Origin: Knoellia sp031844405
GTDB taxonomy: Bacteria > Actinomycetota > Actinomycetes > Actinomycetales > Dermatophilaceae
Reading direction: 5' to 3'
NCBI GenBank assembly: GCA_031844405.1
Contig: JAUZVC010000001.1
Coordinates: 1-64,000, forward strand
Length of the DNA: 64,000 bases
This document shows, piece by piece, positions 8,033 to 17,227 of this stretch. The notes under the pieces are model-generated. The model did no database searches, was not told where the DNA came from, and saw only the letters and a list, made by a program, of their open reading frames with translations. Made by a program: the position numbers and the translations under genes. The stretch's first letter is position 1. Every line of letters starts with the position of its first letter.

Positions 8033-9466
8033 GTGAGAACGACGACTTCCAGCGCCCCAAGGCGCACCCGGCTCCGGTATGCCGTCCCGGCGGCCGTGGC
8101 GTCCGCGTCACTGTTCCTCGCCGCCTGCGGCGGCGGCTCGGCCGACGACGGGGGTGACGGCGGCGACGGGGGCAGCGGGGGAGCTCCCGCAGCCGACGTC
8201 CTCGACAAGGCCAGTGGTGTGACGACGGTGGCCTTCTGGCACGCGATGGACGGCACCAACGCCGAGGCCCTCACCAAGCTCGTCGCCGACTTCAACTCGC
8301 AGAACAGCGGGAAGATCGAGGTCAAGGCGACCTACGCGGGCAAGTACGACGACGCCATCACGAAGTACAAGGCGGCGATCCAGAGCAAGTCCACGCCCGA
8401 CGTCATCCAGATCTACGACATCGGTACCCGCTTCATGATCGACGCCAAGCAGACGATCCCGATGCAGGCGTTCATCGACCGCGACAAACTCGACGTGAGC
8501 GACCTCCAGCCCAACATCACCGGCTACTACAGCATCGACGACAAGCTCAACTCGATGCCGTTCAACACCTCGATGCCGGTGCTCTACTACAACAAGTCGC
8601 TCTTCGCGAAGGCCGGACTCGACCCCGAGAAGCCGCCGCAGGACCTCGCCGCGATCCGCACCGCCGCCGAGAAGCTCTCGAAGAAGGGCGGGGGCCCCGC
8701 CGACTACGGTTTCGGCGCGGCGATCTACGGCTGGCTCCTCGAGCAGTTCATCGCCACCGACGGCAAGGAGTACTGCGACCAAGGCAACGGCCGTGACGGC
8801 AAGGCCACCAAGGTCCAGTTCGACTCGCCCGAGGCGGTCGAGGTCGTGAAGTGGTGGCAGACGATGGTCAAGGACGGCCTCGCCGCCAACACCGGTCGTG
8901 ACACCAAGGCGGCGCAGGCGGCCTTCAAGTCCGGCCAGCTCGCGATCACCCTCGAGTCGACCGGACAGCTCGGTGGCTTCAGCAAGGCCGCCAAGGAGGG
9001 CGGCTGGGAGCTCGGCGCCGCCAACTACCCGCACATCAAGGCGGGCACCGAGGGCGGCCCCATCATCGGTGGCGCGTCGCTGTGGATCAACGGCGAGAAC
9101 CACGAGGACGCCAACAAGGAGGCGGCGTGGCGCTTCGTGAAGTTCCTCGCCGACAAGAAGAGCCAGGCCCAGTGGCACATCGGCACCGGCTACTTCCCGA
9201 TCAGCAAGGGCGCGCTCGAGGAGCCGTCGGACGTCGAGTACCGCAAGGCCAACCCGCTCTTCGACGTCGCCGTCAAGCAGCTCGAGAACACCAAGCTGAG
9301 CAAGGCCACGCAGGGGTGCCTCCTCGGCGTCATGCCGCAGGCGCGCAAGGCCAGCGAGGACGGTCTCGAGGCCGCACTCAACGGCACCGACCCCCAGCAG
9401 GCCATGACGAAGGCCGCCGAGTCGCTCAAGAGCCAGATCGACCAGTACAACAGCTCGGTGGGGTGA
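8033..9466 (+). CDS. Carbohydrate ABC transporter substrate-binding lipoprotein, UgpB-like
   Basis: A 477-residue extracellular sugar receptor (SBP family 1). The start at GTG 8033 is preferred over 8000 because an AAAGGAG ribosome site sits at 8020-8026 with ideal spacing. A twin-basic signal peptide leads to the lipobox LAAC (Cys32), then a Gly/Asp-rich tether. The body shows 'TVAFWHAMDGTNAEALTKLV' and 'NSMPFNTSMPVLYYNKSLF', typical of UgpB-like glycerol-3-phosphate or oligosaccharide binders. It is third in the importer operon and is followed by a large hairpin. Confidence 0.88.
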   Translation: MRTTTSSAPRRTRLRYAVPAAVASASLFLAACGGGSADDGGDGGDGGSGGAPAADVLDKASGVTTVAFWHAMDGTNAEALTKLVADFNSQNSGKIEVKATYAGKYDDAITKYKAAIQSKSTPDVIQIYDIGTRFMIDAKQTIPMQAFIDRDKLDVSDLQPNITGYYSIDDKLNSMPFNTSMPVLYYNKSLFAKAGLDPEKPPQDLAAIRTAAEKLSKKGGGPADYGFGAAIYGWLLEQFIATDGKEYCDQGNGRDGKATKVQFDSPEAVEVVKWWQTMVKDGLAANTGRDTKAAQAAFKSGQLAITLESTGQLGGFSKAAKEGGWELGAANYPHIKAGTEGGPIIGGASLWINGENHEDANKEAAWRFVKFLADKKSQAQWHIGTGYFPISKGALEEPSDVEYRKANPLFDVAVKQLENTKLSKATQGCLLGVMPQARKASEDGLEAALNGTDPQQAMTKAAESLKSQIDQYNSSVG

Positions 9467-9483
9467 CCCTGGCCCCCGACTCT

Positions 9484-9557
9484 CGACTTATTGCCCTTTC
9501 CAGCGCCTCGCGGACGGCGTAGCGCTCGGCGAAGGCGCTGGAAAGGGCAATAAGTCG
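9484..9557. terminator. Long perfect inverted repeat between convergent genes
   Basis: Arms of 25 perfectly complementary bases (9484-9508 and 9533-9557) flank a 24-base loop. It lies exactly between the convergent sugar-receptor and amidase genes, so it can act as a bidirectional terminator. The stem is far longer than needed for termination and contains the unusually AT-rich core TTATTGCCC for this genome, so it may be a dispersed repeat. It has no T run. Confidence 0.7.
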
Positions 9558-9563
9558 CAGGGG

Positions 9564-10979
9564 TCAGTCGGACAGGGATGGGAACGGTGACGCCTCCTCG
9601 AGATCCAGCGAGATCTCGAGGAGGCGGCGCTCGTCGCCGAGGCGGGCGGACAGCATGACCCCGACTGGGCGGCCGTCCTCGGTCCGGCCCAGCGGCAGCG
9701 AGATCGCCGGCGCGCCCGTCGCGTTGGCGAGCGGGGTGAAGGCGGCGTAGGCGACGAGCTTCTCGAAGTGCTCCTCGAACGACTGGTCCGCCCCGAGGTG
9801 CCCGATCCGCGGTGGGGTGTGGGCCAGGACGGGCGTGAGGACGAGGTCGACGTCGCCGAAGGTCCGTTCCTGGACCCGGCCCGACGCGGCGAGCCGGGCG
9901 ACGACGAGCGGCGCACGGTGCGCCCGGCGCCGGAACCGCTTCGCGAGCCCGAGGGTGAGCGGGTCGAGCGCGGACGGGTCGAAGTCGGGCCCGAACATGC
10001 CGCCTCGGTTCTTGGCGACCGCCCACGCGAGCATTGACCAGTAGTCCTCGAAGTCGGACTTGAAGAACCTCGGGATCGGCGGTGCGTACTCGACGACGGT
10101 GTGCCCCAGCGACTCCAGCAGGTCCCGGGTCCGCTCGACGGCGGCGCGGGTGTCGGCGTCGGACGGCGGCGCGAAGGGCGAGTCGGTCAAGACGCCGATC
10201 CGCAGCGGACGCGCCGGTCCGTCCTCGACCCGGCCGACGGGCTGGAGCCGCGGGTTGCGCCAGCTCCGCTCCGCCGCCTCGTAGAAGCGGGCGGTGTCAC
10301 GCACCGAGCGGGTGAGCACGCCGTCGACGACGACCTTGACCGGCATCGCCGCGTTGCCCTCGTCGAGCCGCAGCCGGCCACGCGAGGGCTTGAGCCCGAC
10401 GAGACCGCACGCGGCCGCCGGGATCCGGATCGAGCCGCCGCCGTCGTTCCCATGGGCGATCGGCAGCGCCCCCGAGGCGACGAGCGCGGCCGAGCCTCCC
10501 GACGAGCCACCGCTGCTGTATGCCGTGTCCCACGGGTTGCGCGTGACGTCGCCTCCCACGCGCTCCGTCGTCGCGGTCCACCCGAACTCGGGCATCGTCG
10601 TCGAGCAGACCGGGATGACGCCGGTGTCGAGGAGCTGGCGGGTGAAGGCGCCGTCGACCTCGCCGGGCGCGGACGGGACGGCCCGCGAACCCATGGCGGA
10701 CGGCATACCGGCGACGGCGATGTTCTCCTTCGTCGCGGACGGGACGCCTGCGAAGGCACCGCGGCCCCGTCCGGTCGAGGCACGCCGGCGGGCCCGGTCG
10801 CGGTCCCACGCGGCGACGGCGTTGAGCTCGCCGTTCACGGCCTCGACCCGCGCGATGGCCGCGTCGACCGCCTCGAGGGCCGAGATCTCTCCGGCGGCGA
10901 TGCGGGTGGCGACGCCGGTGGCGTCGTCGGCGCCGAGGGCGTCGTCGGTGAACGCGCTGATCCGCGTCGCAGCACTCAT
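9564..10979 (-). CDS. Amidase signature-family hydrolase
   Basis: The 471-residue enzyme belongs to the amidase signature family, which hydrolyses amide bonds with a Ser-cisSer-Lys triad. The triad is visible: Lys84 (SATKEN), the cis-Ser around 159-160 in GGSSGGSAA, and nucleophile Ser183 in GNDGGGSIRIP. The length fits the family. It is not part of a GatCAB operon, so a role in tRNA amidation is unlikely; the substrate is unknown. It diverges from the drug exporter with only about 30 bases between starts, so both may share a control region. The C-terminal region carries an Arg-rich segment around residue 340. Confidence 0.85.
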   Translation of the reverse strand: MSAATRISAFTDDALGADDATGVATRIAAGEISALEAVDAAIARVEAVNGELNAVAAWDRDRARRRASTGRGRGAFAGVPSATKENIAVAGMPSAMGSRAVPSAPGEVDGAFTRQLLDTGVIPVCSTTMPEFGWTATTERVGGDVTRNPWDTAYSSGGSSGGSAALVASGALPIAHGNDGGGSIRIPAAACGLVGLKPSRGRLRLDEGNAAMPVKVVVDGVLTRSVRDTARFYEAAERSWRNPRLQPVGRVEDGPARPLRIGVLTDSPFAPPSDADTRAAVERTRDLLESLGHTVVEYAPPIPRFFKSDFEDYWSMLAWAVAKNRGGMFGPDFDPSALDPLTLGLAKRFRRRAHRAPLVVARLAASGRVQERTFGDVDLVLTPVLAHTPPRIGHLGADQSFEEHFEKLVAYAAFTPLANATGAPAISLPLGRTEDGRPVGVMLSARLGDERRLLEISLDLEEASPFPSLSD

Positions 10980-11011
10980 GCCCCAGTCCTACCGGACGGT
11001 AGCCAGTGACA

Positions 11012-12439
11012 ATGGCGGGTGTGACCGAACTCCTCGCCCGGGACGAGACCCGCGGCCGCCTCACCCTCACGGCCGTGACCCTCGGGTCGGGCATCGCGAT
11101 CCTCGACGGCTCGGTCGTCAACGTCGCGCTGCGCACGATCGGCACCGAGCTCGACGCCTCGCTCGAGCAGCTCCAGTGGGTCATCAACGGCTACATGCTC
11201 GCCCTCGCCTCGCTCGTCCTCGTCGGCGGCGCGCTCGGCGACCGGCTCGGGCGGCGCCGGGTCTACCTCGTCGGGATGGTGTGGTTCCTCGTCGCGAGCG
11301 CGCTCTGCGCCGTCGCGCAGAGCCCGGGCCAGCTCGTCGCCACCCGTGTCCTCCAGGGCATCGGCGCAGCCCTGCTCACCCCGGGCGGGCTCGCGATCAT
11401 CCAGTCGGCCTTCCGGCGCGAGGACCGCGCCGCCGCGATCGGCACGTGGGCGGGGCTGTCCGGCATCGCGGCCGCCATCGGCCCGTTCGTCGGCGGCTGG
11501 CTCGTCGACAACGGCGGCTGGCGCTGGATCTTCGGCATCAACGTGCCGCTGTGCCTCGCCGTCATCGCGCTTACGCTCTATGCCACGCCGGAGTCCCGCG
11601 ACACCGAGGCGACCGGACGCGGGTTCGACGTCCTCGGGGCCGCGCTCACCGTGCTCGCGCTCGGCGGCCTCACCTACGCGCTCACCGCGTCGGCGACGAT
11701 GAGCCGGCCGCTGCTCGTCGCCGTGTCCGTCCTCGCCGTCGTCGCGGCCGTGGCGTTCGTCGTCGTCGAGTCGCGGGCGCACACACCGCTCGTCCAGCTC
11801 TCGCTCTTCGGCGACCGGGTCTTCTCCGCGGCCAACGCGATGACCTTCGTCGTCTACGGCGCGCTCGGCGTCGTCTTCTTCATCCTCGTCCTCCAGCTCC
11901 AGGTCTCCGCCGGCTGGTCGGCCCTGTCGGCCGGGCTCACCGGCCTGCCCGTGACGATCGCGCTCATGCTGCTGTCGTCCCGGGCCTCCCAGCTCTCCGA
12001 GCGGATCGGGCCGCGGATCCCCATGTCGGTCGGTCCGGTCGTCTGCGCGGTCGGCGCCCTCCTGCTGCTGCCCGCCGGACGGGGGGCGACGTGGTGGACC
12101 GTGCTTCCCGGCCTCGTCGTCTTCGCCCTCGGGCTGGCGCTCCTCGTCTCCCCGCTCACCTCGACCGTCCTCGCGGCCGCGCCGGACCGGTATGCCGGTG
12201 TCGCCAGCGGCGTCAACAACGCCGTGGCCCGTGCGGGGTCCCTCCTCGCCGTCGCCGCCCTGCCGGCCCTCGTCGGGCTCTCGGGTGACGACTACCAGGA
12301 GGCGTCGGCGATGACGTCGGGCTTCCGGGCGGCCATGGTCGTGTGCGCGGTGCTCCTCACGACCGGTGGGGTCGTCAGCTGGTTCGGGCTCGCGGGCACG
12401 TCGCCGCGGAAGGCGCCCGACGACGAGATGGCGATGTAG
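11012..12439 (+). CDS. MFS drug exporter, DHA2 (EmrB/QacA) family
   Basis: A membrane antiporter with about 14 hydrophobic segments. The N-terminal motif 'SGIAILDGSVVNVALRTIG' matches the DHA2 signature, followed by motif A 'GGALGDRLGRRRVYL' and 'LTPGGLAIIQSAF'. These pumps expel drugs, dyes or metabolites using the proton gradient. Start choice is uncertain: GTG 11006, ATG 11012 and GTG 11021 are all in frame and no strong ribosome site decides between them. It is transcribed away from the amidase gene. The substrate is unknown. Confidence 0.85.
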   Translation: MAGVTELLARDETRGRLTLTAVTLGSGIAILDGSVVNVALRTIGTELDASLEQLQWVINGYMLALASLVLVGGALGDRLGRRRVYLVGMVWFLVASALCAVAQSPGQLVATRVLQGIGAALLTPGGLAIIQSAFRREDRAAAIGTWAGLSGIAAAIGPFVGGWLVDNGGWRWIFGINVPLCLAVIALTLYATPESRDTEATGRGFDVLGAALTVLALGGLTYALTASATMSRPLLVAVSVLAVVAAVAFVVVESRAHTPLVQLSLFGDRVFSAANAMTFVVYGALGVVFFILVLQLQVSAGWSALSAGLTGLPVTIALMLLSSRASQLSERIGPRIPMSVGPVVCAVGALLLLPAGRGATWWTVLPGLVVFALGLALLVSPLTSTVLAAAPDRYAGVASGVNNAVARAGSLLAVAALPALVGLSGDDYQEASAMTSGFRAAMVVCAVLLTTGGVVSWFGLAGTSPRKAPDDEMAM

Positions 12440-12525
12440 GAATCTTCCGCTGAAGGAGGAGCGACTGTAGGGTTTCTCCGGTCGCCCGTCCCTGCGACAG
12501 CACCCGAAGGCACAGGAGATCGACG

Positions 12526-14115
12526 ATGATCCGCATCGCCCGCCCGTCCGCACCCGGAAGCCTCGCGACCCTCGCGGCCGCCTCCCTCGCCCTCGTCACG
12601 GCGTGCTCGAGCGGCGCCACGAACGGCACCGGCTCCGGCCCCGAGGCCAACGCCGAGCCCGGCAAGCCCGGTGGCACGGCCGTCTTCGCGATGACGAGCG
12701 ACCCCGACACCCTCATGCCGTGGAAGGCAACCCAGTTCCAGGCGGTCAACGTCCTCGGCACGATCTACGGCACCCTCACCGAGTACGACAAGGACCTCGG
12801 CACGGTTCCGGGCCTCGCCGAGAAGTGGGAGCCGTCCGCGGACGGCAGGACGCTCACCCTCACGCTGCGCAAGGGCGTGACGTTCGCCGACGGCAGTGAC
12901 TTCGACTCGGCCGACGTGAAGTTCTCGCTCGACGCGATCCGCGACGAGAAGACCGCCGCCGTCGCCCGAAGCGCGCTCGCCAACGTCACGGAGGTCACCG
13001 CGACCGACCCGTCGACCGTCACCCTCACGCTGTCCGCGCCCGACGCCGCTCTCCCTGCCGGCCTCGCCAGTGTCAACGTCGCCATGCTGCCGTCCGAGTC
13101 CGCCGACGCGGCGGCGATGAGCGCACTGGAGACCAAGCCCAACGGCACCGGCCCGTTCACCTTCGAGAGCCGCACGCCGTCCCAGTCGGTGAAGCTCAAG
13201 CGCAACGACGCCTACTGGGGAGAGAAGGCCCTGCTCGACGGCATCGAGTTCCGCGTCGTTCCCGACGAGAACGCCATCGTCACGGCCCTCAAGTCCGGCA
13301 ACGTCCACCTCGCCGCGGTCAACGACCCGCTCGTCGCACGCACCGCCGAGGGCGGTGAGCTCACCGTCACCAAGACGCCGCAGCTGAGCTACCACGCGCT
13401 CCAGCTCAAGGCCACGAGCACGACCCAGCCCGCCCTCGCGGACCTCGACGTCCGGCTCGCGATCTCCTGCGCGATCGACCGGCAGCAGGTCCTCGACACC
13501 GCGGCATACGGGGAGGGCGAGGTGACCGGGCCGATCACGGCACCGGAGTACAAGTCGGACCCGGCCAAGCGTCCCTGCCCCAAGCGCGACGTCGCCAGGG
13601 CCAAGGAGCTGCTCGCCAAGGCCGGCAAGCCGACCCTGACCATCAGGACGATCGTCAGCCAGGGCGAGTACGCCACCTCCGTCAACGAGGCCCAGAACCT
13701 CAAGAGCCAGCTCGCCGAGGCCGGGATCACCCTCGACCTCGAGGTGCTCGACATCGCGGCCTTCGTCGACCGCTGGGTCGCCGGTGACTTCGAGGCCGCT
13801 GTCGCGCTCAACGGCGGCCGCCCTGACCCCGACACGATGTACGGCCGCTACTTCACGAGCACGGGAAACCTGCAGAAGGTCGCCGGCTACTCCTCGCCCG
13901 AGCTCGACGCGCTCTTCGCCGAGGGCAAGGCCACGCAGGACGAGGCGAAGCGCAAGGACGTCTACGCGAAGGTCTCGCAGCATCTCGAGGACAACGCGGC
14001 GTGGGTCTGGCTCTTCACCGGCAACTCCTACACCGTCGCCTCGTCGAAGGTGGGCGGCTTCGTGCCGATGAGCAACGGCAGCCTGCAGTCGCTGCGCACG
14101 ACGACCATCCAGTGA
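12526..14115 (+). CDS. Peptide-type ABC transporter substrate-binding lipoprotein (DppA/OppA family)
   Basis: A 529-residue receptor of SBP family 5. The signal peptide ends at lipobox VTAC (Cys27). The mature part starts with 'GGTAVFAMTSDPDTLMPW' and contains 'LAEKWEPSADGRTLTLTLRKGVTFADG', both hallmarks of dipeptide and oligopeptide binders. The start ATG at 12526 has AGGAGA just upstream. It leads a six-gene operon with two permeases, anmK, a GNAT/serine hydrolase fusion and the ATPase. The context suggests the ligand is a cell-wall peptide or muropeptide rather than a general peptide; this is inference. Confidence 0.88.
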   Translation: MIRIARPSAPGSLATLAAASLALVTACSSGATNGTGSGPEANAEPGKPGGTAVFAMTSDPDTLMPWKATQFQAVNVLGTIYGTLTEYDKDLGTVPGLAEKWEPSADGRTLTLTLRKGVTFADGSDFDSADVKFSLDAIRDEKTAAVARSALANVTEVTATDPSTVTLTLSAPDAALPAGLASVNVAMLPSESADAAAMSALETKPNGTGPFTFESRTPSQSVKLKRNDAYWGEKALLDGIEFRVVPDENAIVTALKSGNVHLAAVNDPLVARTAEGGELTVTKTPQLSYHALQLKATSTTQPALADLDVRLAISCAIDRQQVLDTAAYGEGEVTGPITAPEYKSDPAKRPCPKRDVARAKELLAKAGKPTLTIRTIVSQGEYATSVNEAQNLKSQLAEAGITLDLEVLDIAAFVDRWVAGDFEAAVALNGGRPDPDTMYGRYFTSTGNLQKVAGYSSPELDALFAEGKATQDEAKRKDVYAKVSQHLEDNAAWVWLFTGNSYTVASSKVGGFVPMSNGSLQSLRTTTIQ

Positions 14116-15104
14116 GCTCGGAGGCCGGGACGGCGCAGACCCTGAGGGGGTTCGCCTGGCGTGCCGTCGCCGTCGCGTCGACGCTGCTCGGGGTGGCGCT
14201 GCTCGTCTTCGTCATGCTCCGGGCGATCCCGGGCGACCAGATCACGGCGTCGCTCGGGACGGAGGCGGCCGCGCTCACCCCGGCGCAGCAGGCCGCGCTG
14301 CGCGAGTACTACGGCATCGACCAGCCGCTCGTCACCCAGTTCTTCTCCTGGCTGGGCGAGCTGCTCTCGGGCAACCTCGGCTGGTCGGTGCGCTCACGCA
14401 CGAGCGTCGCGTCGCTCACCGTCGCCGCGCTGCCGGTGACGCTCGAGCTCGCGGTGCTGTCGATCCTCGTCGCGCTGCTCCTCGGCATTCCGGTCGGCAT
14501 GCTCGCCGCCGGCGCCCCGAACACGTGGCGCGACGGCGTGGGACAGGTCCTCGCCCTCATCGGGCTGTCCGTGCCGGCCTTCCTCCTCGCGAGCTTCCTG
14601 CTCACCTATGCCGCGTCCGGACTCGGCTTCAACCCCAACGGACAGCCGTATGCCGTCCCGTGGCAGTCGGTCTCGTCGCTCGCCCTCAACCTGCAGCAGA
14701 TGCTCCTGCCCGCGCTCACCCTCGGGTTCGGGATCGCGGCGCCCATCGCCCGCACGACCCGGACCGCCGTGCTGTCCGTGCGGGGCGAGGACTTCGTCCG
14801 CACGGCCCGCGCCAAGGGCGTCGGCGAGCGGAGGCTGCGTCGCCGCCACGTCCTGCGCAACGCGCTGCTGCCGGTGACGACGATGACCGGCCTCCAGCTC
14901 GGCTACCTCCTGGGCGGTGCCGTCGTCGTCGAGCAGATCTTCTCGCTGCCGGGCATCGGGCGGCAGGTGCTGCTCGGCATCCAGCAGAAGGACTACGCCG
15001 TCGTGCAGAGCACCGTGCTCGTCATCGCCCTCGCCTTCGTGCTCGTCAACATCGCCACCGACCTGGCCTACCGGGTCGTCGACCCCCGGGTGCGTGCGTC
15101 ATGA
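14112..15104 (+). CDS. Peptide-type ABC transporter permease, DppB-like
   Basis: A 330-residue permease starting at the GTG that overlaps the receptor stop (GTGA). It shows the DppB pattern: a first membrane helix, an extracellular region with 'YGIDQPLVTQFFSWLGELLSGNLGWS', then five helices. The coupling loop is 'DFVRTARAKGVGERRLRRRHVLRNALLPV' and the closing motif is 'VEQIFSLPGIGRQVLLGIQQKDY'. It forms the pore with the DppC-like protein encoded next. Confidence 0.9.
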   Translation: MSSEAGTAQTLRGFAWRAVAVASTLLGVALLVFVMLRAIPGDQITASLGTEAAALTPAQQAALREYYGIDQPLVTQFFSWLGELLSGNLGWSVRSRTSVASLTVAALPVTLELAVLSILVALLLGIPVGMLAAGAPNTWRDGVGQVLALIGLSVPAFLLASFLLTYAASGLGFNPNGQPYAVPWQSVSSLALNLQQMLLPALTLGFGIAAPIARTTRTAVLSVRGEDFVRTARAKGVGERRLRRRHVLRNALLPVTTMTGLQLGYLLGGAVVVEQIFSLPGIGRQVLLGIQQKDYAVVQSTVLVIALAFVLVNIATDLAYRVVDPRVRAS

Positions 15105-16003
15105 GCGGCGAGGCGACCGGGGCAGCCGGCGACGCGGCCGGCGAGCTCACCGTCGACGTCGGGTCGGCGCCGACCCGGCCGTGGCACCGCCTGCGCCGGT
15201 CGGTCCCGGGCGTGCTCGGACTCGTCGTCATGGGCGTGCTCCTCGTCGTCGCGGTGCTCGCCTGGCTGGGGGTCCTCCCCCACGACCCCATCGCGCAGGA
15301 CGCGCCGAACCGGCTCCAGCGTCCTTCGGGCGCCCACTGGTTCGGCACCGACCAGTTCGGACGCGACGTCTTCTCCCGCGTCGCCGCGGGCCTGGCGAAC
15401 TCGGTGCTGATCGCGTCCGTCGCCGTCGCCCTCTCGGCCGTCGTCGGCACCCTCGCCGGCGTCGTCGCGGGCTACCTGCGGGGTGCGGTCGACGCCGTCA
15501 CCGGCGGCGTGGCCAACGTCCTCTTCGCGTTCCCGCCGCTGCTCCTCGCCCTCACCCTCGTGTCCGTGCTCGACCGGACGTGGTTCACGGTCGCGCTCGC
15601 CATCGCGGTCGTCTACGTCCCGATCTTCTTCCGGGTGGCCCGCGGGCCGGTGCTCTCCCTGCGGGAGCAGGACTTCGTGCGCGCTGCCGTGAGCACGGGC
15701 CAGAACCCGTGGGCGACGATGGCGCTGCACGTGCTGCCCAACATCAGTGGGCTCGTCATCGTCCAGACGGCGCTCTCGCTGTCGTGGGCCGTGCTCACCG
15801 AGGCGTCGCTGTCGTTCCTCGGCCTCGGCACACCGCCGCCGGCACCGTCACTCGGCTCCATGATCTTCGAGTCGCGCAACGTCGTGTCGATCGCGAACTG
15901 GACGATGATCGCGCCCGGCATCGTCGTCGTGCTCCTCGTCGCGGGGCTCAACCTCCTCGGTGACGGACTCCGCGACGCCTTCGACGTCAAGGGACGGGAC
16001 TGA
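15101..16003 (+). CDS. Peptide-type ABC transporter permease, DppC-like
   Basis: A 300-residue permease starting at ATG 15101, overlapping the DppB stop. Typical DppC motifs are present: 'HWFGTDQFGRDVFSRV' before the permease core, the coupling loop 'EQDFVRAAVSTGQNPWATMALHVLPN', and the end 'GLNLLGDGLRDAFDVKGRD'. Three bases separate its stop from anmK, so transport and anhydro-sugar phosphorylation are co-expressed. Confidence 0.9.
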   Translation: MSGEATGAAGDAAGELTVDVGSAPTRPWHRLRRSVPGVLGLVVMGVLLVVAVLAWLGVLPHDPIAQDAPNRLQRPSGAHWFGTDQFGRDVFSRVAAGLANSVLIASVAVALSAVVGTLAGVVAGYLRGAVDAVTGGVANVLFAFPPLLLALTLVSVLDRTWFTVALAIAVVYVPIFFRVARGPVLSLREQDFVRAAVSTGQNPWATMALHVLPNISGLVIVQTALSLSWAVLTEASLSFLGLGTPPPAPSLGSMIFESRNVVSIANWTMIAPGIVVVLLVAGLNLLGDGLRDAFDVKGRD

Positions 16004-16006
16004 CGC

Positions 16007-17227
16007 ATGACGACACCCACGACATCCATGCGCTGGCTGGGCCTCATCTCCGGCACCTCACTCGACGCGGTCGACGCGGTCGTCGTCGAGCTCGGGCTGC
16101 GCGACGACGTGCTCGAGGCCCGGGTCGTCAGTGGGCGCTCGACGCCCTACCCGTCGGAGCTCCGGGCCCGCCTCCTGGCCGCACTCCCGCCCGGCCCGTG
16201 CACCGCGCACGAGCTCACCCAGCTCGACACCCTCGTGGGGCAGCACTTCGCGGCGGTGGCGGCGGAGGTCGCCGACGAGGTCGGTGGCGTCGACGCGGTC
16301 TCGAGCCACGGCCAGACCGTCTACCACTGGGTCGAGGGTGGCCACGCGCTCGGAACGATGCAGATCGGCCAGCCGGCGTGGATCGCCGAACGGCTCGGCG
16401 TCCCCGTCGTCAGCGACCTGCGCGCGAGGGACGTCGCGGCACAGGGGCATGGCGCGCCCCTCGTTCCCCTGCTGGACGTGCTCGCCCTCGCCGGTGCCGC
16501 GGCCGACCCGGCCCGGGGCGCGGGCCCGGAGGTCGTCGCCGCGCTCAACCTCGGCGGGATCTCCAACATGACCCGCGTCGAACGCGACGCGGGCGGCCAG
16601 GTGCGCATCACGGCATACGACATCGGTCCGGCCAACGGGCTCGTCGACGCGGTCGTCACGGCTCGCGGGCTCACGGAGGTGGGCTACGACGTCGGCGGCG
16701 AGATCGCGGCGAGCGGCAGGGTCGACGAGGACCTGCTGGCCGACCTCATGTCCGACCCCTACTACGACCTGCCCGCGCCGAAGTCGACCGGCAAGGAGTA
16801 CTTCCACCTCGACCACGTGCGAGCAGCACTGGGCGACAGGCAGATCGGCAACGCCGACCTCGTCGCGACGCTCACCCGCCTCACCGGTGAGGTCGTCGGT
16901 CGCGAGCTGCTCCGCGCGCGCGTCACCCGCGTCCTCGCGTCGGGCGGCGGGTGCGACAACCCGGTGCTCATGGCGGCCCTCGCCGACGCCGCGATGGGCG
17001 TGCGCATCGACACGACCGAGGACCTCGGGATCCCGACCGACCTCAAGGAGGCGTTCGCCTTCGCCCTGATGGGGTGGGCGACGTGGCACGGGCTGCCCGG
17101 CAACGTCCCCGCCGCCACCGGCGCCTCGGGGCCGCGGGTCCTCGGCTCGGTCACCCCCGGCGCCGAGCCCCTGCGCCTGCCCGAGCCGCTGGTCGAGCTG
17201 CCGCGAGCCCTGGTGGTCGTGAGGTGA
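16007..17227 (+). CDS. anmK: Anhydro-N-acetylmuramic acid kinase
   Basis: AnmK uses ATP and water to open the 1,6-anhydro ring of anhydroMurNAc and makes MurNAc-6-phosphate, which feeds wall recycling. The 406-residue length fits. Recognisable motifs are 'GLISGTSLDAVDAVVVEL' (phosphate loop), 'SHGQTVYHW', 'NLGGISNMTRV', 'DIGPANGLVDAV' with the likely catalytic Asp region, and 'ASGGGCDNPVLMAAL'. It sits between transporter genes and the GNAT/serine hydrolase, with a GTGA overlap to the latter. Actinobacteria generate anhydro-muropeptides through lytic transglycosylases of the Rpf type, so the enzyme fits salvage of released wall fragments. Confidence 0.93.
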   Translation: MTTPTTSMRWLGLISGTSLDAVDAVVVELGLRDDVLEARVVSGRSTPYPSELRARLLAALPPGPCTAHELTQLDTLVGQHFAAVAAEVADEVGGVDAVSSHGQTVYHWVEGGHALGTMQIGQPAWIAERLGVPVVSDLRARDVAAQGHGAPLVPLLDVLALAGAAADPARGAGPEVVAALNLGGISNMTRVERDAGGQVRITAYDIGPANGLVDAVVTARGLTEVGYDVGGEIAASGRVDEDLLADLMSDPYYDLPAPKSTGKEYFHLDHVRAALGDRQIGNADLVATLTRLTGEVVGRELLRARVTRVLASGGGCDNPVLMAALADAAMGVRIDTTEDLGIPTDLKEAFAFALMGWATWHGLPGNVPAATGASGPRVLGSVTPGAEPLRLPEPLVELPRALVVVR

